A DNA stretch of 64,000 nt from Argyresthia goedartella (GCA_949825045.1 OX463822.1:33358703-33422702); one strand, 5' to 3'; shown: positions 10,870-22,320, counted from the first letter of the stretch. Numbers and translations: made by a program. Notes: generated from the letters alone by a model not told the origin.

Positions 10870-11980
10870 TTAATCAATAAAGGGTAGTATTCCCTTATGA
10901 TTACAAAATCTTCAGGTAATGGATATCTAAAGTTCACCGTAATCGTCATGTAATTGTCATTGAGCTGTCATTGTGTACCGGAAGTAGGCCCGTCACAATG
11001 CAACAATGGCTGTTACGTCAGGCGCAGCGGCAGAACATTGCGAGAATTGTGTGATTTTTATTCAAATAATTATTTCTTAATTCCAAACACAGTTTTAAGA
11101 TATTTTGAATAGTAGTATTTAAACGTGTGACTGTTAATCCAGTTGTTCCTTGGCAAAAATACTGGTTTTGTCTGACTGAATTGCTGAATAGCGACAAAAA
11201 TTACCACGACTAGAAATAACGGCCTCGCCTGACAAAATAACTGAATTGCGCGACAAAAAATCTAAAAACAGCAACTTGAAAACCTTAAATCGAGCAACAT
11301 AAAATACAAAACAAGCGTTGGATTTTATTGTCTCCGTTGAATTTCTTTTCATTTCAGGAAATTCCGCTGTTCATGGTCATTCGCTCAGTTAGATTTTTAT
11401 TCGGATGTTTTATTATTTCCCTATCTATTTTTTGCGTTTTAAGCTATGTTAAGTTCGATTTGTGTCTACAGTTTTTGCGAGTTATAATCGCTTGGTGGCA
11501 ATGACATATGGACAGGCTGACTGATTGAATTATTTGAATGTAACGTGCTGTTTATATTCTAAGCTTAAGTTATGTATATAAGTTAGTGTAGGCCAAGATT
11601 ATGTTAGTGACGAGACGAGAATAAGCTGTATGGTTGAGCTGAATGCCTAAACAAGTGTAAAGTACATCTCATTCTTCGCTACGTCAAAAGTTATGAGCTT
11701 AATACAAAAGTTTTTACTTAAGATCGAAGAATGCTCTATATAGTTTATTATCGACTCTGAATGCTGGTTTGACCCTTTTCCCGTGTAACTAAAATGCGAC
11801 ACAGATTTATGGACTGTGAACCGTTCTAGCACAGCAGAAAGGGTCTAGGATGCAGCCGCGAGCAATGAAGCGTGCACATATCCATTCGTCAGTGATCTAT
11901 GTGTCTGGGTTCACATCCGTTCGTGGCTTCTGCTCCATGTAGATATATGACTGGGAATGGCACCGGGACGTTAATAGAAA
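10870..11980. other. No recognised feature
   Basis: AT-rich DNA without clear element ends or protein-like frames. Confidence 0.3.
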
Positions 11981-11984
11981 CATT

Positions 11985-12070
11985 TTATATACAGGCACAT
12001 ATATTTGCTCTGGCCCCACACTAGGATACCCTGTGTCGTGGGAACCAGAAACAGCGACATCACATTCATA
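11985..12070 (-). mobile_element. Truncated SINE family A
   Basis: It contains GGCCCCACACTAGGATACC and the following body of SINE A, then stops where MITE A begins at 12075. The tRNA-like head is missing, and it is not found beyond the MITE's other end. Confidence 0.7.
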
Positions 12071-12111
12071 TAAATGTCGCAGTTAGTTGGTTAAATCAGA
12101 CACAGAATATA

Positions 12112-13420
12112 CACAGTCAGGTCATAAGTTCTGCCACACAATAAAAACTTTTGAATTTAGAACGCTGGCCACAAAAAAGTTTATTGAATTCGAATTTCGA
12201 ATTTTTCATGAAAGTAAAAATGTGTACTTTTTAGAATTTTCCTCATTTTAAATATGGAGTGGACACTTAAAGAAGACCGTATCGCAGTTATTGCGTTGCA
12301 TCGTTGCGGTTACGCGCCAATTCAGATTTAACGACTTACTGAAAAATTTGAATATAACCAAAAGATTCGTTTATCGTACCATAAAACGATACAATGAAGA
12401 CTCTAGTGTAGATGACAGGTCAAGAAGTGGTCGCCCTCGCTCTGTTAGGACTCCAGCAGTGATAAAAGCTGTGAAGGCGCGAATTCAAAGAAATCCCATA
12501 CGTAAGCAGAAACTGTTGGCCCTTCAGATGGCGTTAAGCAGGACCACGGTGAAAAGGGTTTTAAATGAAGACTTAGGGCTTAGGGCATATCGAAGAAAAA
12601 CAGGACATCGTTTGGACGCTCGTTTAATGGACCTGAGACTGAAGAGATGCCGCGCTTTGTTGAAGCGGTACGCGGGAAAAAAGCATCGGGGAATTTTTTT
12701 TTCGGATGAAAAATTTTTCACCGTGGAAGAGAGCTACAACAAATAAAATGATAAGGTGTACGCACACAGCAGTGAAGAAGCGAGCAACCGTATTCCGCGT
12801 GTCCAACGAGGTCATTTTCCATCCTCGCTCATGATTTGGTTGGGAGTCTCTTATTGGGGCTTAACTGAGGTACATTTTTGTGAGAAAGGCGTAAAAACGA
12901 ATGCAGTTGTGTATCAAAATATAGTCCTCAAGAACCTTGTGGAACCTGTTTCTCATACCATGTTCAATAACAGGCACTGGGTATTCCAACAAGATTCTGC
13001 GCCAGCTCATAGAGCGAAAAGCACACAAGACTGGCTGGCGGCGCGTGAAATCGACTTCATCCGGCACGAAGACTGGCCCTCCTCCAGTCCAGATTTGAGT
13101 CCGTTAGATTACAAGATATGGCAACACTTGGAGGAAAAGGCCTGCTCAAAGCCTCATCCTGATTTGGAGTCACTCAAGGCATCCTTGATTAAGGCAGCCG
13201 CCGATATTGACATGGACCTCGTTCGTGCTGCGATAAACGACTGGCCGCGCAGAATAAAGGCCTGTATTCGAAATCGCGGGGGTCATTTTGAATAAACTTT
13301 ATTACCATAAGAATCTATGTTTTATTAAGTTCATTTTGCTATATAAATGTTTACATAAATAATAAACATGTCTAAATTATTTCATATTGCACATGTGACA
13401 GAACTTATGACCTGACTATG
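12112..13420 (+). mobile_element. maT-type mariner DNA transposon (DD37D), 1309 bp
   Basis: Matching inverted ends of 26 bp lie at 12112-12137 and 13395-13420 (core GTCAGGTCATAAGTTCTG; only two mismatches by eye). TA dinucleotides flank both sides (12110-12111 and 13421-13422), the target duplication expected for Tc1/mariner. It encodes one transposase with the DD37D triad characteristic of maT elements. It sits inside a copy of MITE A. Well-preserved ends but a broken gene point to a fairly recent, inactive copy. Confidence 0.92.
12254..13295 (+). pseudogene. maT mariner transposase, one frameshift and one stop
   Basis: Cut-and-paste transposase that binds the element ends and moves it to TA sites. 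The natural start is the ATG at 12254 (MEWTLKEDRIAVIALHRCG). The frame shifts near 12329 into the frame that carries the helix-turn-helix region (NITKRFVYRTIKRYNE, then RSGRPRSVRT). Catalytic aspartates are seen at 12705 (FSDEKFF), 12993 (QQDSAPAH) and 13107 (SPLDYKIW). There are 37 residues between the second and third, hence DD37D. A TAA at 12744-12746 lies in the middle of an otherwise continuous frame (YNK stop NDKVYA), probably a single C-to-T change from CAA. All three catalytic residues survive, but the two lesions make it inactive. Confidence 0.88.
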
Positions 13421-13524
13421 TATATACGTTTAACCAAGTCGCTAAAGTTCCGTCAGACAAGTGAGTGAACGAAACGTTTAACGAGTTGTCTAAACGTTCC
13501 TAGCCAACAAGACATATACAATAT

Positions 13525-14035
13525 AAACCCTCTTTACTGCGTTCAAAAACCGCACGTTACGATCAGCATTATGTTAAAATACTTGGTAAAAACTCGTTTC
13601 GTATCTGGAAAACTACACATAATGGTCATTATGTGTAGTTTTTCTACATATAATGACATTCAAATTTCGAACGCCGACGCCCACCCGCGTGTCGTCCCTA
13701 GATTGTCTGTGAAGTTGGTACTGACATTCAAATTTCGAACGCTGACGCCCGTCTGCGTGAAGTTGGTACTAAAGAACAAGCTAAACAATTGCAGAACCAC
13801 AATGCCGGTCAAACATGCGGTTCCTGAACACATCAAAGAGAGCTTATGATATGTGTGTAGATAAACTAGTGTATGTAACAGTACATAATTAGGCATTAAA
13901 ACTCTCGAGTGATATTATTATGAAACTCACCTTCGGCTCGTTTCATAAACCCACTCTCGAGTTTTAATGCCCTTCATTATGCAGCAGTCACATAAACTAC
14001 TATTATGATACGTGTGTAGATAAAATATTTCAAAT
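13525..14035 (-). mobile_element. Repeat family B, copy 2, inside MITE A
   Basis: It is the reverse complement of 10470-10866, with an extra GAAACGAGCCGAAGGTGAG hairpin arm between the two ACTCGAGAG motifs. A TTCGAACGCC(G/T)ACGCCC block is repeated at 13667, 13733 and 14035, suggesting internal duplication. Confidence 0.6.
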
Positions 14036-14528
14036 TTCGAACGCCGACGCCCACCCGCGTGCCGTCCCTAGTTTGTTTGTCGATTATGCTGCTGCATAAA
14101 CTACTATTATGTGTATTTAAGTTTATGTTTAAGTATGTTTTGTTGTTCTTACATGCAAGGACATGTAAGAACAACAAAAAATATATTAAATTAAAATATA
14201 TTTTCCTTAAATTAATTAAAATATATTAATTAAAATATATTTTCCTTGATATAAGCTGTGAAAATAAGTAGTGAAAAGATAGACTCTGAAAGTTATCAGC
14301 TGTTGTCGTGACGCCATCTTGTTTTACATTATGTAACCAACGAGCCGGATTTCGGTAAGACAGATTGTTAAACGTTTTCGACGATGCTTTATTTAAATCA
14401 AAATGCTAGTGACTTGGTTATACGTCGGTCTTTAATTAACGGTCTAGGGTGTTTGTTTAGTGTCTGATTGAACCAACCAACTGCGATATCGACATGACAT
14501 TGGGCCGGGAGAGATTGAATAGCGTATA

Positions 14529-14678
14529 CTAGGATTTTTAATTTGAGGCCAGAAATATAAACAAAGAACTGTCATTTACCAGTACAAAAAGTATAATATG
14601 GATGTCAAAGTCAACAGTTTTGTTCTAGAAAATGACAGTTGTTTGTTTACATTTCTGGCCTCAAATTAAAAATCCTAG
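14529..14678. mobile_element. 150-bp palindromic MITE
   Basis: CTAGGATTTTTAATTTGAGG at the left is matched by CCTCAAATTAAAAATCCTAG at the right. Pairing continues through GGCCAGAAAT to about 48 bp per arm, with a 50-bp loop. No coding capacity. Confidence 0.75.
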
Positions 14679-14725
14679 TTTAGGGGCGCACGTATGGAGG
14701 GATTTTGCGAAATTCCTCCCTTATA

Positions 14726-14738
14726 GGGGGGGGGGGGA
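14726..14738 (+). repeat. Poly-G tract
   Basis: A run of about 13 G residues in AT-rich DNA, a likely slippage or sequencing-error site. Confidence 0.8.
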
Positions 14739-14865
14739 ACGGGGGCTAACGTTTGCATGAAAATCGATAACTACATTTACATACAATCGTGATGCAGAAT
14801 ATCTAGAATTGCGAGGATTAAAAATTTTTAGATTTGCCATTTACGTGTTACTCACAAACTTAGTT

Positions 14866-15085
14866 ACAAGACGACCTCTGTGGCGATGCTGTTGAGGCTC
14901 TGCCTACCATGCGAGTGGTCCCGGGTTCGATCCCCGGCTGGGGATACAGAAAAAAAAACCCCAGGTCTTGGATGTTTATATGTGTGCGACGTCGCTGTTT
15001 CTGGTTCCCACGACACAGGGTATCGTAGTGTGGGGCCAGAAGCAATGTATGTGCCTGTGTGTAAATGTTTATGTTTATAAGGGTG
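14866..15085 (+). mobile_element. tRNA-derived SINE, family A, near complete
   Basis: Plus-strand order: a tRNA-like head (ACCTCTGTGGCGATG, CTCTGCCTACCATGCG), box B GGTTCGATCCCCGG, a short A run, a GTCTTGGATGTTTATATG body, and CACGACACAGGG. It ends ATGTTTATGTTTATAAG. It is one of the best copies in the window. Confidence 0.85.
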
Positions 15086-15089
15086 CTAA

Positions 15090-15632
15090 TAAAATATGTA
15101 AAGAAAAAAAATTCAGTAAAAAAACTAGCAGCAAAAATGACACTCGGTGAAACTATCTAGGAAAAATAAGCTACAGAGAAATATGAAGATGGCAAATCAC
15201 GAGAATGGTTAATTTTGCGACTGGAAATTTTTCTATTATGAAAATTCGATTTTGGAAAAACATACGCTATACTCCAATTAGAAGTTAGCAAACAACTTCC
15301 ACAGCATAAAATTGAAATCTATCGGGATTGATTTCACAGTTACAGATTAGAGCTACGGATTCGAAGCTATGAAGTCAAGGCCCTGGATATCAGACGACCA
15401 CTCATAGTTTGACGGACAGTGGATGTCATGCATTTACTACGACGATGAATCAGTTTTGATAACAATTTACTTCGAAATTGACGGTACCGAGAGTGGTACT
15501 AAACTTTCAGTTTGTGGGCAGATTCATATTTATTTTTTGAAGTTTTGTTTTGTGTCTTTATTTTCATTTATTTATATTTTTCATTTTACTAATTTTGAAA
15601 TAAATAAATATTATTATTATTATATTGATTGA
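15090..15632. other. No recognised feature
   Basis: AT-rich. A 69-codon frame ending in a TAT/TAC run near 15600-15630 is low complexity. Confidence 0.3.
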
Positions 15633-15880
15633 GACCTTCGACGACCGGTTTAGCCTTGCGGGTAGTGACGCTGCCTACGAAGCTGACAGTCCTGGGTTCG
15701 AATCCCGGTAAGGGCAAATATTTGTGTGATGAGCCTGATTATTTGTTTCTTAGTCTTGGATGTTTTCTATGTATTTACGTAAGTATTTATCTCTATTAAA
15801 TGTACCGTCGTTTAGTACCCATAAAACAAGCTTTATTGAGCTTAGTATGGGCCTAGTTCGATCTGTGTAAGCTTGTCTTC
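15633..15880 (+). mobile_element. tRNA-derived SINE, family B, diverged
   Basis: The head is CGACCGGTTTAGCCTTGCGG with box B GGTTCGAATCCCGG, then GGGCAAATATTTGTGTGATG as in the 59.1 kb copy. The body is diverged. Confidence 0.75.
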
Positions 15881-16138
15881 AAATATTTATTTACCTTGAT
15901 TATCAGCACCTTAAAATAGTTATCGCTAGTATTGTCGTGAATAACAAAATCCAGAATAATTTGGTGTTAAATTTGCTAAAACTTCCACGTTGCCTCACAA
16001 AAGAGGGTTGCGTATTTGCATACATCTAACTAACTTAACATGCGAGATGCTCTGATGCTGTTAGCTATTTCGGGGCGAGGATTGTCGCTGATTCTAACTA
16101 GAGGCGTGTATGGCGAGAATGGATAAAAATCTGAGGTG

Positions 16139-16315
16139 ACGACCTCTGTGGCGCTGTGGTGGTGGCTCTGCCTACCATGCGAGAGGTCCCGGGATCGATC
16201 ACCGGCTTATGTGATGTGGATGTTTATATGTGTGTGACGTCGCTGTTTCAGGTTCCTACGACAGGGTATCCTAGCGTGGGGCGAAGAGCAATCTATGTGC
16301 CTGTATGTAAATTAA
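16139..16315 (+). mobile_element. tRNA-derived SINE, family A
   Basis: ACCTCTGTGGCGCTGTGGTG head, a degenerate box B (GGGATCGATCACCGG), a GGATGTTTATATGTGTG body, and an A run at 16313-16323. Confidence 0.8.
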
Positions 16316-17215
16316 AAAAAAAAACGATGGTGTTTCATACGTTTTCATCGATCGATGTTGACAACAGCTGTCAAACAGCGAGCCTCGTGCCTCCGAACTC
16401 TGTGGCCGTTTCGTCGCGTTTGGTTCACTTCGCTCTTCTCGAAATGTCCACTTAGCGAAACGTCCTACTCAAAACCTCAACTTTGCGAAACGTGTACTTC
16501 GCTAAACCTCCGCTCCTGATAGGTACTGTCGGCGGCAGTTCCGTCGTCGTCAGAGTAAGTCAAAGTCTTAGGTGGTCCAAGTTAGGATTAGTAGACTTAC
16601 TCCAACACTTGCCTATTTTCTCACGCTTTAAGTAACTGATCTGAGCAGCTGCTGATTAGAGGATGAGGTGAGTGGCATCACGAAAGTTTTCTGCTCAAAT
16701 TATTAATAATCGCATTTGTATGCTGGCTCGATTAGAAAGACGCATGTTGAACTTAGAAGATATCCTGGCTTAATTTGTAAGTTGGGAGGTGTGGATAAAA
16801 ATGTTATTTTTTGTTGCTATTATAGCATGGGTATTAAATGAAAGCTATATAGTAAGTATGCCGATACAAATATATACTTTTAACTTCACTGGAAATGCGG
16901 CGAAAGATGGTCCGTAGCGGTTGAATGAGCAGGCCTTCTATGAATTGAAACAGCACATTTAAAACCTAGGAAGCCTTTTCAAAGAGCGAGTCGGCCAATC
17001 ACATCGGCCCGCTGATCACTGATTCGACCAATCAGGACATTACGTGTGCTGCATGTGACATGAAATCGGCCAATCCTCACTTAACATTGTCGTTTGATCA
17101 ATCAGGAGTCATTTTGACCAGTCGTTTTTTCAAACGACTTAGACAAACGAAGGTTCTCAGTTCGACTGTTGTTTTTTTGCATGTTTGTTACGCGATTATT
17201 CCGTCAATTATGAAT
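16316..17215. other. No recognised feature
   Basis: No element ends or convincing frames. A GCGAAACG motif recurs three times at 16455-16500 without clear periodicity. Confidence 0.3.
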
Positions 17216-17480
17216 ATATTTTGATGATTCTTGTTTTGATTGGTAGGTCATACTTCAGAGGTGGTGGTCCCATACAAATTTTAAGAAAATTTATTTAGCG
17301 TGTTTTGAAAAATCAACAAAAACAAAAAATATATAAACAGATGACGTTTTGGTTTGTGGTTCCGTTTTGATGAGGACTTTTCATGTACATAGACTTCATT
17401 CGCCTCGCGTCCGGGGAGGAAGAAATAGGGCTTCAACTTGAAGTCGGTGTTTTAAGTTTTTAACTTGAATTATTTGTTCT
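17216..17480 (+). repeat. Interspersed repeat family R
   Basis: It contains ATGACGTTTTGGTTTGTGG and TTCAACTTGAAGTCGGTG. The reverse complement appears at 42430-42660 and 43811-43970. No coding signal; probably an old non-autonomous element. Confidence 0.55.
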
Positions 17481-17814
17481 TATAATCATTTCTCTTGTGT
17501 TATTTTAACCCTATGTAAGAGAGATCGGAATCCGGTTTTTATTTTTCTTAGGTTTTGAACTAAGTTTCCGGTTTTTGTTTGTAATTTCATTTTGCTGTGT
17601 CTATATGCAGAATAGCTTAACACCCAGGAGATATCTTCGACGTTAAATTGAAGTTTTATGGCGGGAACGGCACTGCAATATTGATTAGTTTTGCTCCTTG
17701 GCAGTTGCTGGATTTATCGACCACTTGAATCCGACTGAGAGACATTTTGTAATTCCAACTTTGTAATGGTACAAGTTTTGTGCAACATTGAATATGCGAT
17801 AGTCTAGCCCCCTG

Positions 17815-17910
17815 TTACGCAAAATGATATACTGACTGACTGGCTAAACGTGGGCGTAACTGCTTCTACCACCCCGTTTGGGAAAAAGCATGACGCTATA
17901 TTTGTAAATA
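17815..17910 (+). repeat. Repeat family D
   Basis: TGGCTAAACGTGGGCG, then ACCACCCCGTTTGGG and AAAGCATGACGCTAT, as at 22.06 kb. Confidence 0.6.
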
Positions 17911-18201
17911 ATGTTGGTAAATTCTTGTCTGTTCTCGACTGTTCAATAATTTAATTAAATGCACACACGGAGTCCGCGAGGCTCTGAAAGTTCACAAATA
18001 GGAACGAAGTTTGCAAAGTATGGCTTATGGCACTTCTAACGGCTTTGTGTTCCTGGCTCGGGATGTTTGTGGCACAGTGGCTCGGGGTTTGGTAGCGTTT
18101 TCGACTATTGTGCCTATAATATGTCTAGGTGAGTAAAGACACTGGGACAATATGGATAACCAGGCCGACGCGAAATGATTTGATTATTTTCTTCTTCTTC
18201 T

Positions 18202-18450
18202 AAATGATCACCAAATTGTGTTTGCATAACTGATCACCAAACTTCTTTTTTATGTTTTGTTGTATTTTTTGATGTTCTTACGTGTTCAACCTAACACGAA
18301 GGATAAAACGGAATTCGCTTCGCTCACCCCCTTTACCCTTCACCTAAGCTACCGCAGTATTTTGCCCTGATATTTTCTGCAACTTTTGGTGATCATTTAC
18401 CCATTTTAGGTAAGAAAAAAATAGTTTGGTGATCATTATATTTGTTGCCT
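18202..18450 (+). mobile_element. MITE family C (GATCACCAAA ends)
   Basis: The left part holds two copies of TGATCACCAAA. The right part holds TTTGGTGATCATTATATTTG. The interior has the shared module: TGTTCTTACGTGTTCAACC, TTCGCTTCGCTCACCCCC, CACCTAAGCTACCGCAGTA. Better copies lie at 42.0-42.4 kb and, reversed, at 30.5-30.85 kb. Confidence 0.75.
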
Positions 18451-18984
18451 TATTTAAATAAGTAATTACACATCTTTTACTCGAAATATTCAAATAAGTT
18501 TCTTAAATTAGGCTTAAATTTCACAAAATAAAATAAAAAGTGCTACGTCAATTTTCTTAGCATCGCTGATTATTTAACAGCCCTTCAGCAGTCAATGAAC
18601 TCCAGCCTTTTCGTGTGTTCGTGCAAATAATCACTATGCCGGGGGTCAGGTGCATGCACTCTAACAACTTCTTATAGACTTCGAAATAAAGATCAAATTG
18701 CAAAGATAATGATGATCGTAAAGTTTATTTATTACGAGGTTTGCTTGCAGTTCCTTATCTGATAAGAGTAAGGCAACAATCTTACTATTCCACATAGTTT
18801 CAGTAAGGGTAAGCTAGTAAAGATCAGATCGTTACCTATAATACCGTCACGAATTCACAATAATCTGTACACCTAGATTCGTGACGTCATTGGGGCTATA
18901 AGGCTATGTCCTCATTGCTCACCCAGTGAGCGACTGACTGTTTCGTCTCCGTAAAGATAAACATTTATTTATTTATGATAATAA
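18451..18984. other. No recognised feature
   Basis: Nothing supportable seen. Confidence 0.3.
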
Positions 18985-19160
18985 CAGGCATATGTATTGC
19001 GTCTGGCCCCACACTGGGATACCCTGTGTCGTGGTAACCAGAAAGAGCGACGTCACACACATAAACATCCAAGGCCGGGTTTTTTTTTCCCACAGCCGGG
19101 ATTCGAACCCGGGACCTCTCGCGTGGGCGGCGGAGCCTCCTAAGCAACGCCGCAGAAGTT
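18985..19160 (-). mobile_element. tRNA-derived SINE, family A
   Basis: The plus-strand view has GGCCCCACACTGGGATACC, CCAGAAAGAGCGACGTCACA, then CCGGGATTCGAACCCGGG (box B reversed), ending in the head near GCCGCAGAAG. Confidence 0.8.
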
Positions 19161-19399
19161 AGCGGCGGCGGCGGCGTGTTGAATCTAATGGAAACAATCA
19201 GCCGCTCACTGGTAGCCATAGGGAGAATAAAGCCAACTTTAATAACAACTTTTTAAACTATTTAGTTAAAAAAAAACATGGTTTTCTGGAAGAATTATCT
19301 TGTTAGAGATAAGCTCGCCTTTGAAAACTTTTATCGTGTAAGTTTCCGTATGTTTTAGTAGCAGTACTCGAAATAACGAAAAGATGATGTGAGCATCAT

Positions 19400-19490
19400 G
19401 ATATATAACATAGCGTCACGCCTTTCCCGTACGGGGTGGCAGAGGTATGCGTGACAGGGGGCTAGCCCAGCGCCGCACCTATAACACAAC
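19400..19490 (-). repeat. Repeat family D
   Basis: CATAGCGTCACGCCTTTCCC, GTACGGGGTGGCAGAGG, then GGGGCTAGCCCAGCGCCGCA, the same extended form as at 40.48-40.65 kb. Confidence 0.6.
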
Positions 19491-19799
19491 TAGATTCTCT
19501 CCGGGTCTCAGCTTTAGCGCTGGTTTTCCAGAATATCGGTAAGTACAATTTTACACGTGGGTCGTAAACAAAAAAAAACAAAACGAGAACAAAATATTTA
19601 CACATAGGAAGATAAAAATATACGATTCTACATACAAAAAAAAAACATAAAAATACAAATTAACTTTGCAACGGCACACCCAACCCAGTTTCTACCAGCA
19701 ATATTACAGCGTGTAGCCCGGAGAAGTTAGGTTCTAGGTTAAACTGCAGTTATTGCTCTATGCTATGTTCATCTAATAGATATTTCTTAGCAGTTGCTT

Positions 19800-19915
19800 T
19801 GAGTCTTCTTCTCCCACTGTAGTCCAATGTAGGGAGAGGCCAAAAATGACGTTTGCTAAGTATATGTAAATATCTACAGTAATAAAGAACTTTGACTTTG
19901 ACTTTAACTTTGAGT
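19800..19915 (+). mobile_element. LINE 3' UTR fragment
   Basis: CTTCTCCCACTGTAGTCC, GTAGGGAGAGGCCAAAAATG and ATATGTAAATATCTACAGTA match the 3' end of the 55-58 kb LINE, with a TTTGACTTTGAC tail. Only the distal half of the hairpin remains. Confidence 0.7.
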
Positions 19916-20022
19916 TAAAACGTCCGTAAATGACTTATATTTATCTCATTGCTAGTGTCTTACAAATGAAATATGAACCTAACAGCGCGGCAAATTGAAA
20001 TAATCTTATGCTGGCTGGACGG

Positions 20023-20100
20023 TTCCATGATCTAATGGGTTTCACGCAGGAGATGCAGGTTCGAATCCTGACCATGTACCAATGAGATAATTAATTTATC
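20023..20100 (+). mobile_element. tRNA-derived SINE, family C
   Basis: GATCTAATGGGTTTCACGC (box A-like) and CAGGTTCGAATCCTGACC (box B) are followed by ATGTACCAATGAGATAATTA. A matching reversed copy lies at 40.68 kb. The CCA-like end is part of the repeat, so it is not a true tRNA gene. Confidence 0.6.
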
Positions 20101-20104
20101 ATAA

Positions 20105-20900
20105 ATACAGTACAGATGTAGTGAATAATCCTTTCCTTTCGTATTTTCTCGGAAATGTTCGTTTTCGTTCGTTCGTCGTCTCGGCAATTTGACATTTGAC
20201 ATTGATAAATAAAGTATGCGATTTATTTGATACCTACACGCAATTTAATAATACAGTAATTCATAGACACATCGGCACCATTCGGGTGTTATCGTTGTTC
20301 CGAGTTTTGCCGATAGGAAAGGATTGACACGTGAAGCTGCAGGTCCCGGCTACTATCGCTACTTGGTAGTAATAGTCGTAAAACCCCTCTATCAACCCGC
20401 ACTGAGCTAGCCTGATGGAGTATGGCTCAATCTAATGCGCATCCGAGTAAAGGCCTGTGCCCCTTGGCTTATTCTACGACATGGTTACGACATCTACGAG
20501 ATAAAAAAAAAAAAAAAACGATTGCACCACCTTGTGTACTATATAATTACTCTACCGGCTCTGTCAAAAACCAAGACTTGAGACAAACAAAATCCTCATT
20601 ATTCGGACAGCCGCGTTTCAATTTCCGCTAATCTCAGAACGTCTCTAATAGAAGTCCTTCGAATCCAAAGACCCTCCAGGTAGGAGGTTCATTGTGTACG
20701 TGAATAAATAATTAAACATTCCTCCGATGAATATTCACCATAGGGGCCCCGGGGCGCTCCTGCGGACACCTTCAGCGCTCTGTTTGATCAGTAAGGCAGT
20801 ATACAGAGACTTGAACCAGCAACCGTAAGTCATATTGGGTTGAGCGAGCACGCTAGTCAATGGGGAAGATTACATAACACTTTTTTGTAGTGGGAACTGT
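20105..20900. other. No recognised feature
   Basis: Unique-looking DNA with an A run at 20503-20518; nothing supportable. Confidence 0.3.
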
Positions 20901-20909
20901 GTTTTACGA

Positions 20910-21090
20910 ACATAAACATTTACATACGGGCACATACATTGCTTCTGGTCCCACACTAGGATACCCTGTGTAGTGGGAACCAGAAATAACAACGTCACAC
21001 ACATGTAAACATCCAAAACCCCCAGCCGGGGATCGAACCCGGGACGTCTCGCATGGTAGGCAGAGCCACAACCGCTGCGCCACAGAGGAC
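20910..21090 (-). mobile_element. tRNA-derived SINE, family A
   Basis: ATACATTGCTTCTGGTCCC and CACACTAGGATACCCTG form the body. GGGGATCGAACCCGGGAC (box B reversed) and the head CTCGCATGGTAGGCAGAGCC complete it. Confidence 0.85.
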
Positions 21091-21174
21091 GTTGACAGTA
21101 GGAAACATGAATTGATTTTATTTTCACATATACCACATCGAATAGCAGTTAACATAATAATGATTAATAAAATC

Positions 21175-21660
21175 GGTCAAGTGCGGGTCGGACGCGCACA
21201 CGACGGGTTCCTTACCATCGTATAAGAAAACTTAAACACTAAAAATAATAAAACAAGAACAAAAAGATAATTATATTATATGTCTGCGAAACCGATATCA
21301 AACCAATTGCGCCACCACAACCATGTCTTCGATTATATTTGAATCACGTTATGGTTTGATATATCGCGGAGGTGTTAATACATGTATCTTGTGTGGTTAC
21401 CCACTTTAATTAATAATACCCCTTTTAGATCATTATTGCTGCTATAGCGGCAACAGAAATACACATTCTGTGAAAATTTCAACTCTGTAGCTATTACAAC
21501 TCATGAGATGCAGCCCGCTGACGGACGGACGGACGGACGGACAGGCGGACGGACGGACAGGCGGACGGACGGACAGCGGTGGCTTAGTAATAGGGTCCGG
21601 TTTGGCACCCTTCAGGTACGAATCCTTAATAAAAACGTGCCAAAGAGGGGCCTTTTATGT
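21175..21660 (+). repeat. Interspersed repeat with GTCAAGTGCGGGTCGGACGC head and GACG repeats
   Basis: It starts CGGTCAAGTGCGGGTCGG and GGGTTCCTTACC, has CTGCTATAGCGGCAACAG in the middle, a GACGGACG microsatellite at 21520-21575, and ends AGGGTCCGGTTTGGCACCC. The same order occurs at 30.89-31.49 kb and, reversed, at 43.96-44.2 kb. This is a familiar dispersed repeat of moths and butterflies, recalled but not checked. Confidence 0.65.
21520..21575 (+). repeat. GACG microsatellite
   Basis: Repeats of GACG and GACAGGCG inside the repeat above. Confidence 0.9.
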
Positions 21661-21943
21661 TTTAGGTCTCAAAACATTATGAAATGTGATAAATATCTTC
21701 ACTCAAGCTTCTCTATTCATTTCTCTGATTAACGAAACTCTTTGGTCAAACTTGCTTTCCTTACTTATTCAATGATTCATTTGTAACCTCTGCTATACGA
21801 AACTCTTTGCTCATTTACTCTGTGTTTGGACAAACGCCGTCTACGTGGAACTAATGTGAATGTTTTCTTCTCCCTTGAGTACTTCACTCTGCGTGGCTGG
21901 TACACAAACTGCTAACTTTGACAGCATGAAATTTACTTTCATA

Positions 21944-22045
21944 AACACACACACACAAACACACCCTCGCACACACACACACACACACAAACACACTCGC
22001 GCGCAGACACTCGCGCGCACAAACACACACCCTCACACACACACT
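21944..22045 (+). repeat. AC-rich microsatellite
   Basis: Imperfect CA repeats with CTCGCGCG interruptions. Open frames across it on both strands are low complexity. Confidence 0.9.
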
Positions 22046-22054
22046 CTATTAAAT

Positions 22055-22125
22055 AACTGACTAAACGTGGGCACAATTGTGCCTCTGCCAAACCGTATGG
22101 AAAAAGGCGTGACGCTATGTATGTG
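22055..22125 (+). repeat. Repeat family D
   Basis: CTAAACGTGGGCACAATTG, TGCCTCTGCCAAACCG, AAAAGGCGTGACGCTATG. Confidence 0.65.
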
Positions 22126-22139
22126 TGCAACTATAACAT

Positions 22140-22320
22140 AATATAAACATTTAAATACAGGCACATACATTGCTTCTGGCCTCACACTGGATATCCTGTG
22201 TCGTGAGAATCAGAAATACACACATATACACATCCAAGACCTGGGTTTTTTTTGTTGATCCTAGCCGGGGATCGAACCCGGGACCTCTCGCAGAGCACAA
22301 CCGCAGCGCCACAGAGGTGG
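22140..22320 (-). mobile_element. tRNA-derived SINE, family A, with small deletions
   Basis: GGCACATACATTGCTTCTGG, CACATCCAAGACCTGGG and CCGGGGATCGAACCCGGG. The head is shortened after CTCTCGCAGAG. Confidence 0.8.

Larger units (their letters stand above)
12075..14488. mobile_element. MITE family A, second copy, split by two insertions
   Basis: The left end is TGTCGCAGTTAGTTGGTTAA, as at 2020. Sequence at 13428-13512 is the reverse complement of 2300-2385. Sequence at 14285-14488 is the reverse complement of the left half of the 2020 copy, ending CCAACTGCGATA. The interruptions are the maT mariner (12112-13420) and repeat family B (from 13525). About 35 bp of the left arm is lost next to the mariner. 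Confidence 0.75.

Noticed and set aside
20023..20100. True tRNA gene
   Set aside because: Box A and B are present, but a full cloverleaf was not found and the same text recurs at 40.7 kb with a shared non-tRNA tail, so it is a SINE.
21841..22130. Thr/His- and Cys/Val-rich small proteins
   Set aside because: Translations of a CA microsatellite on both strands.
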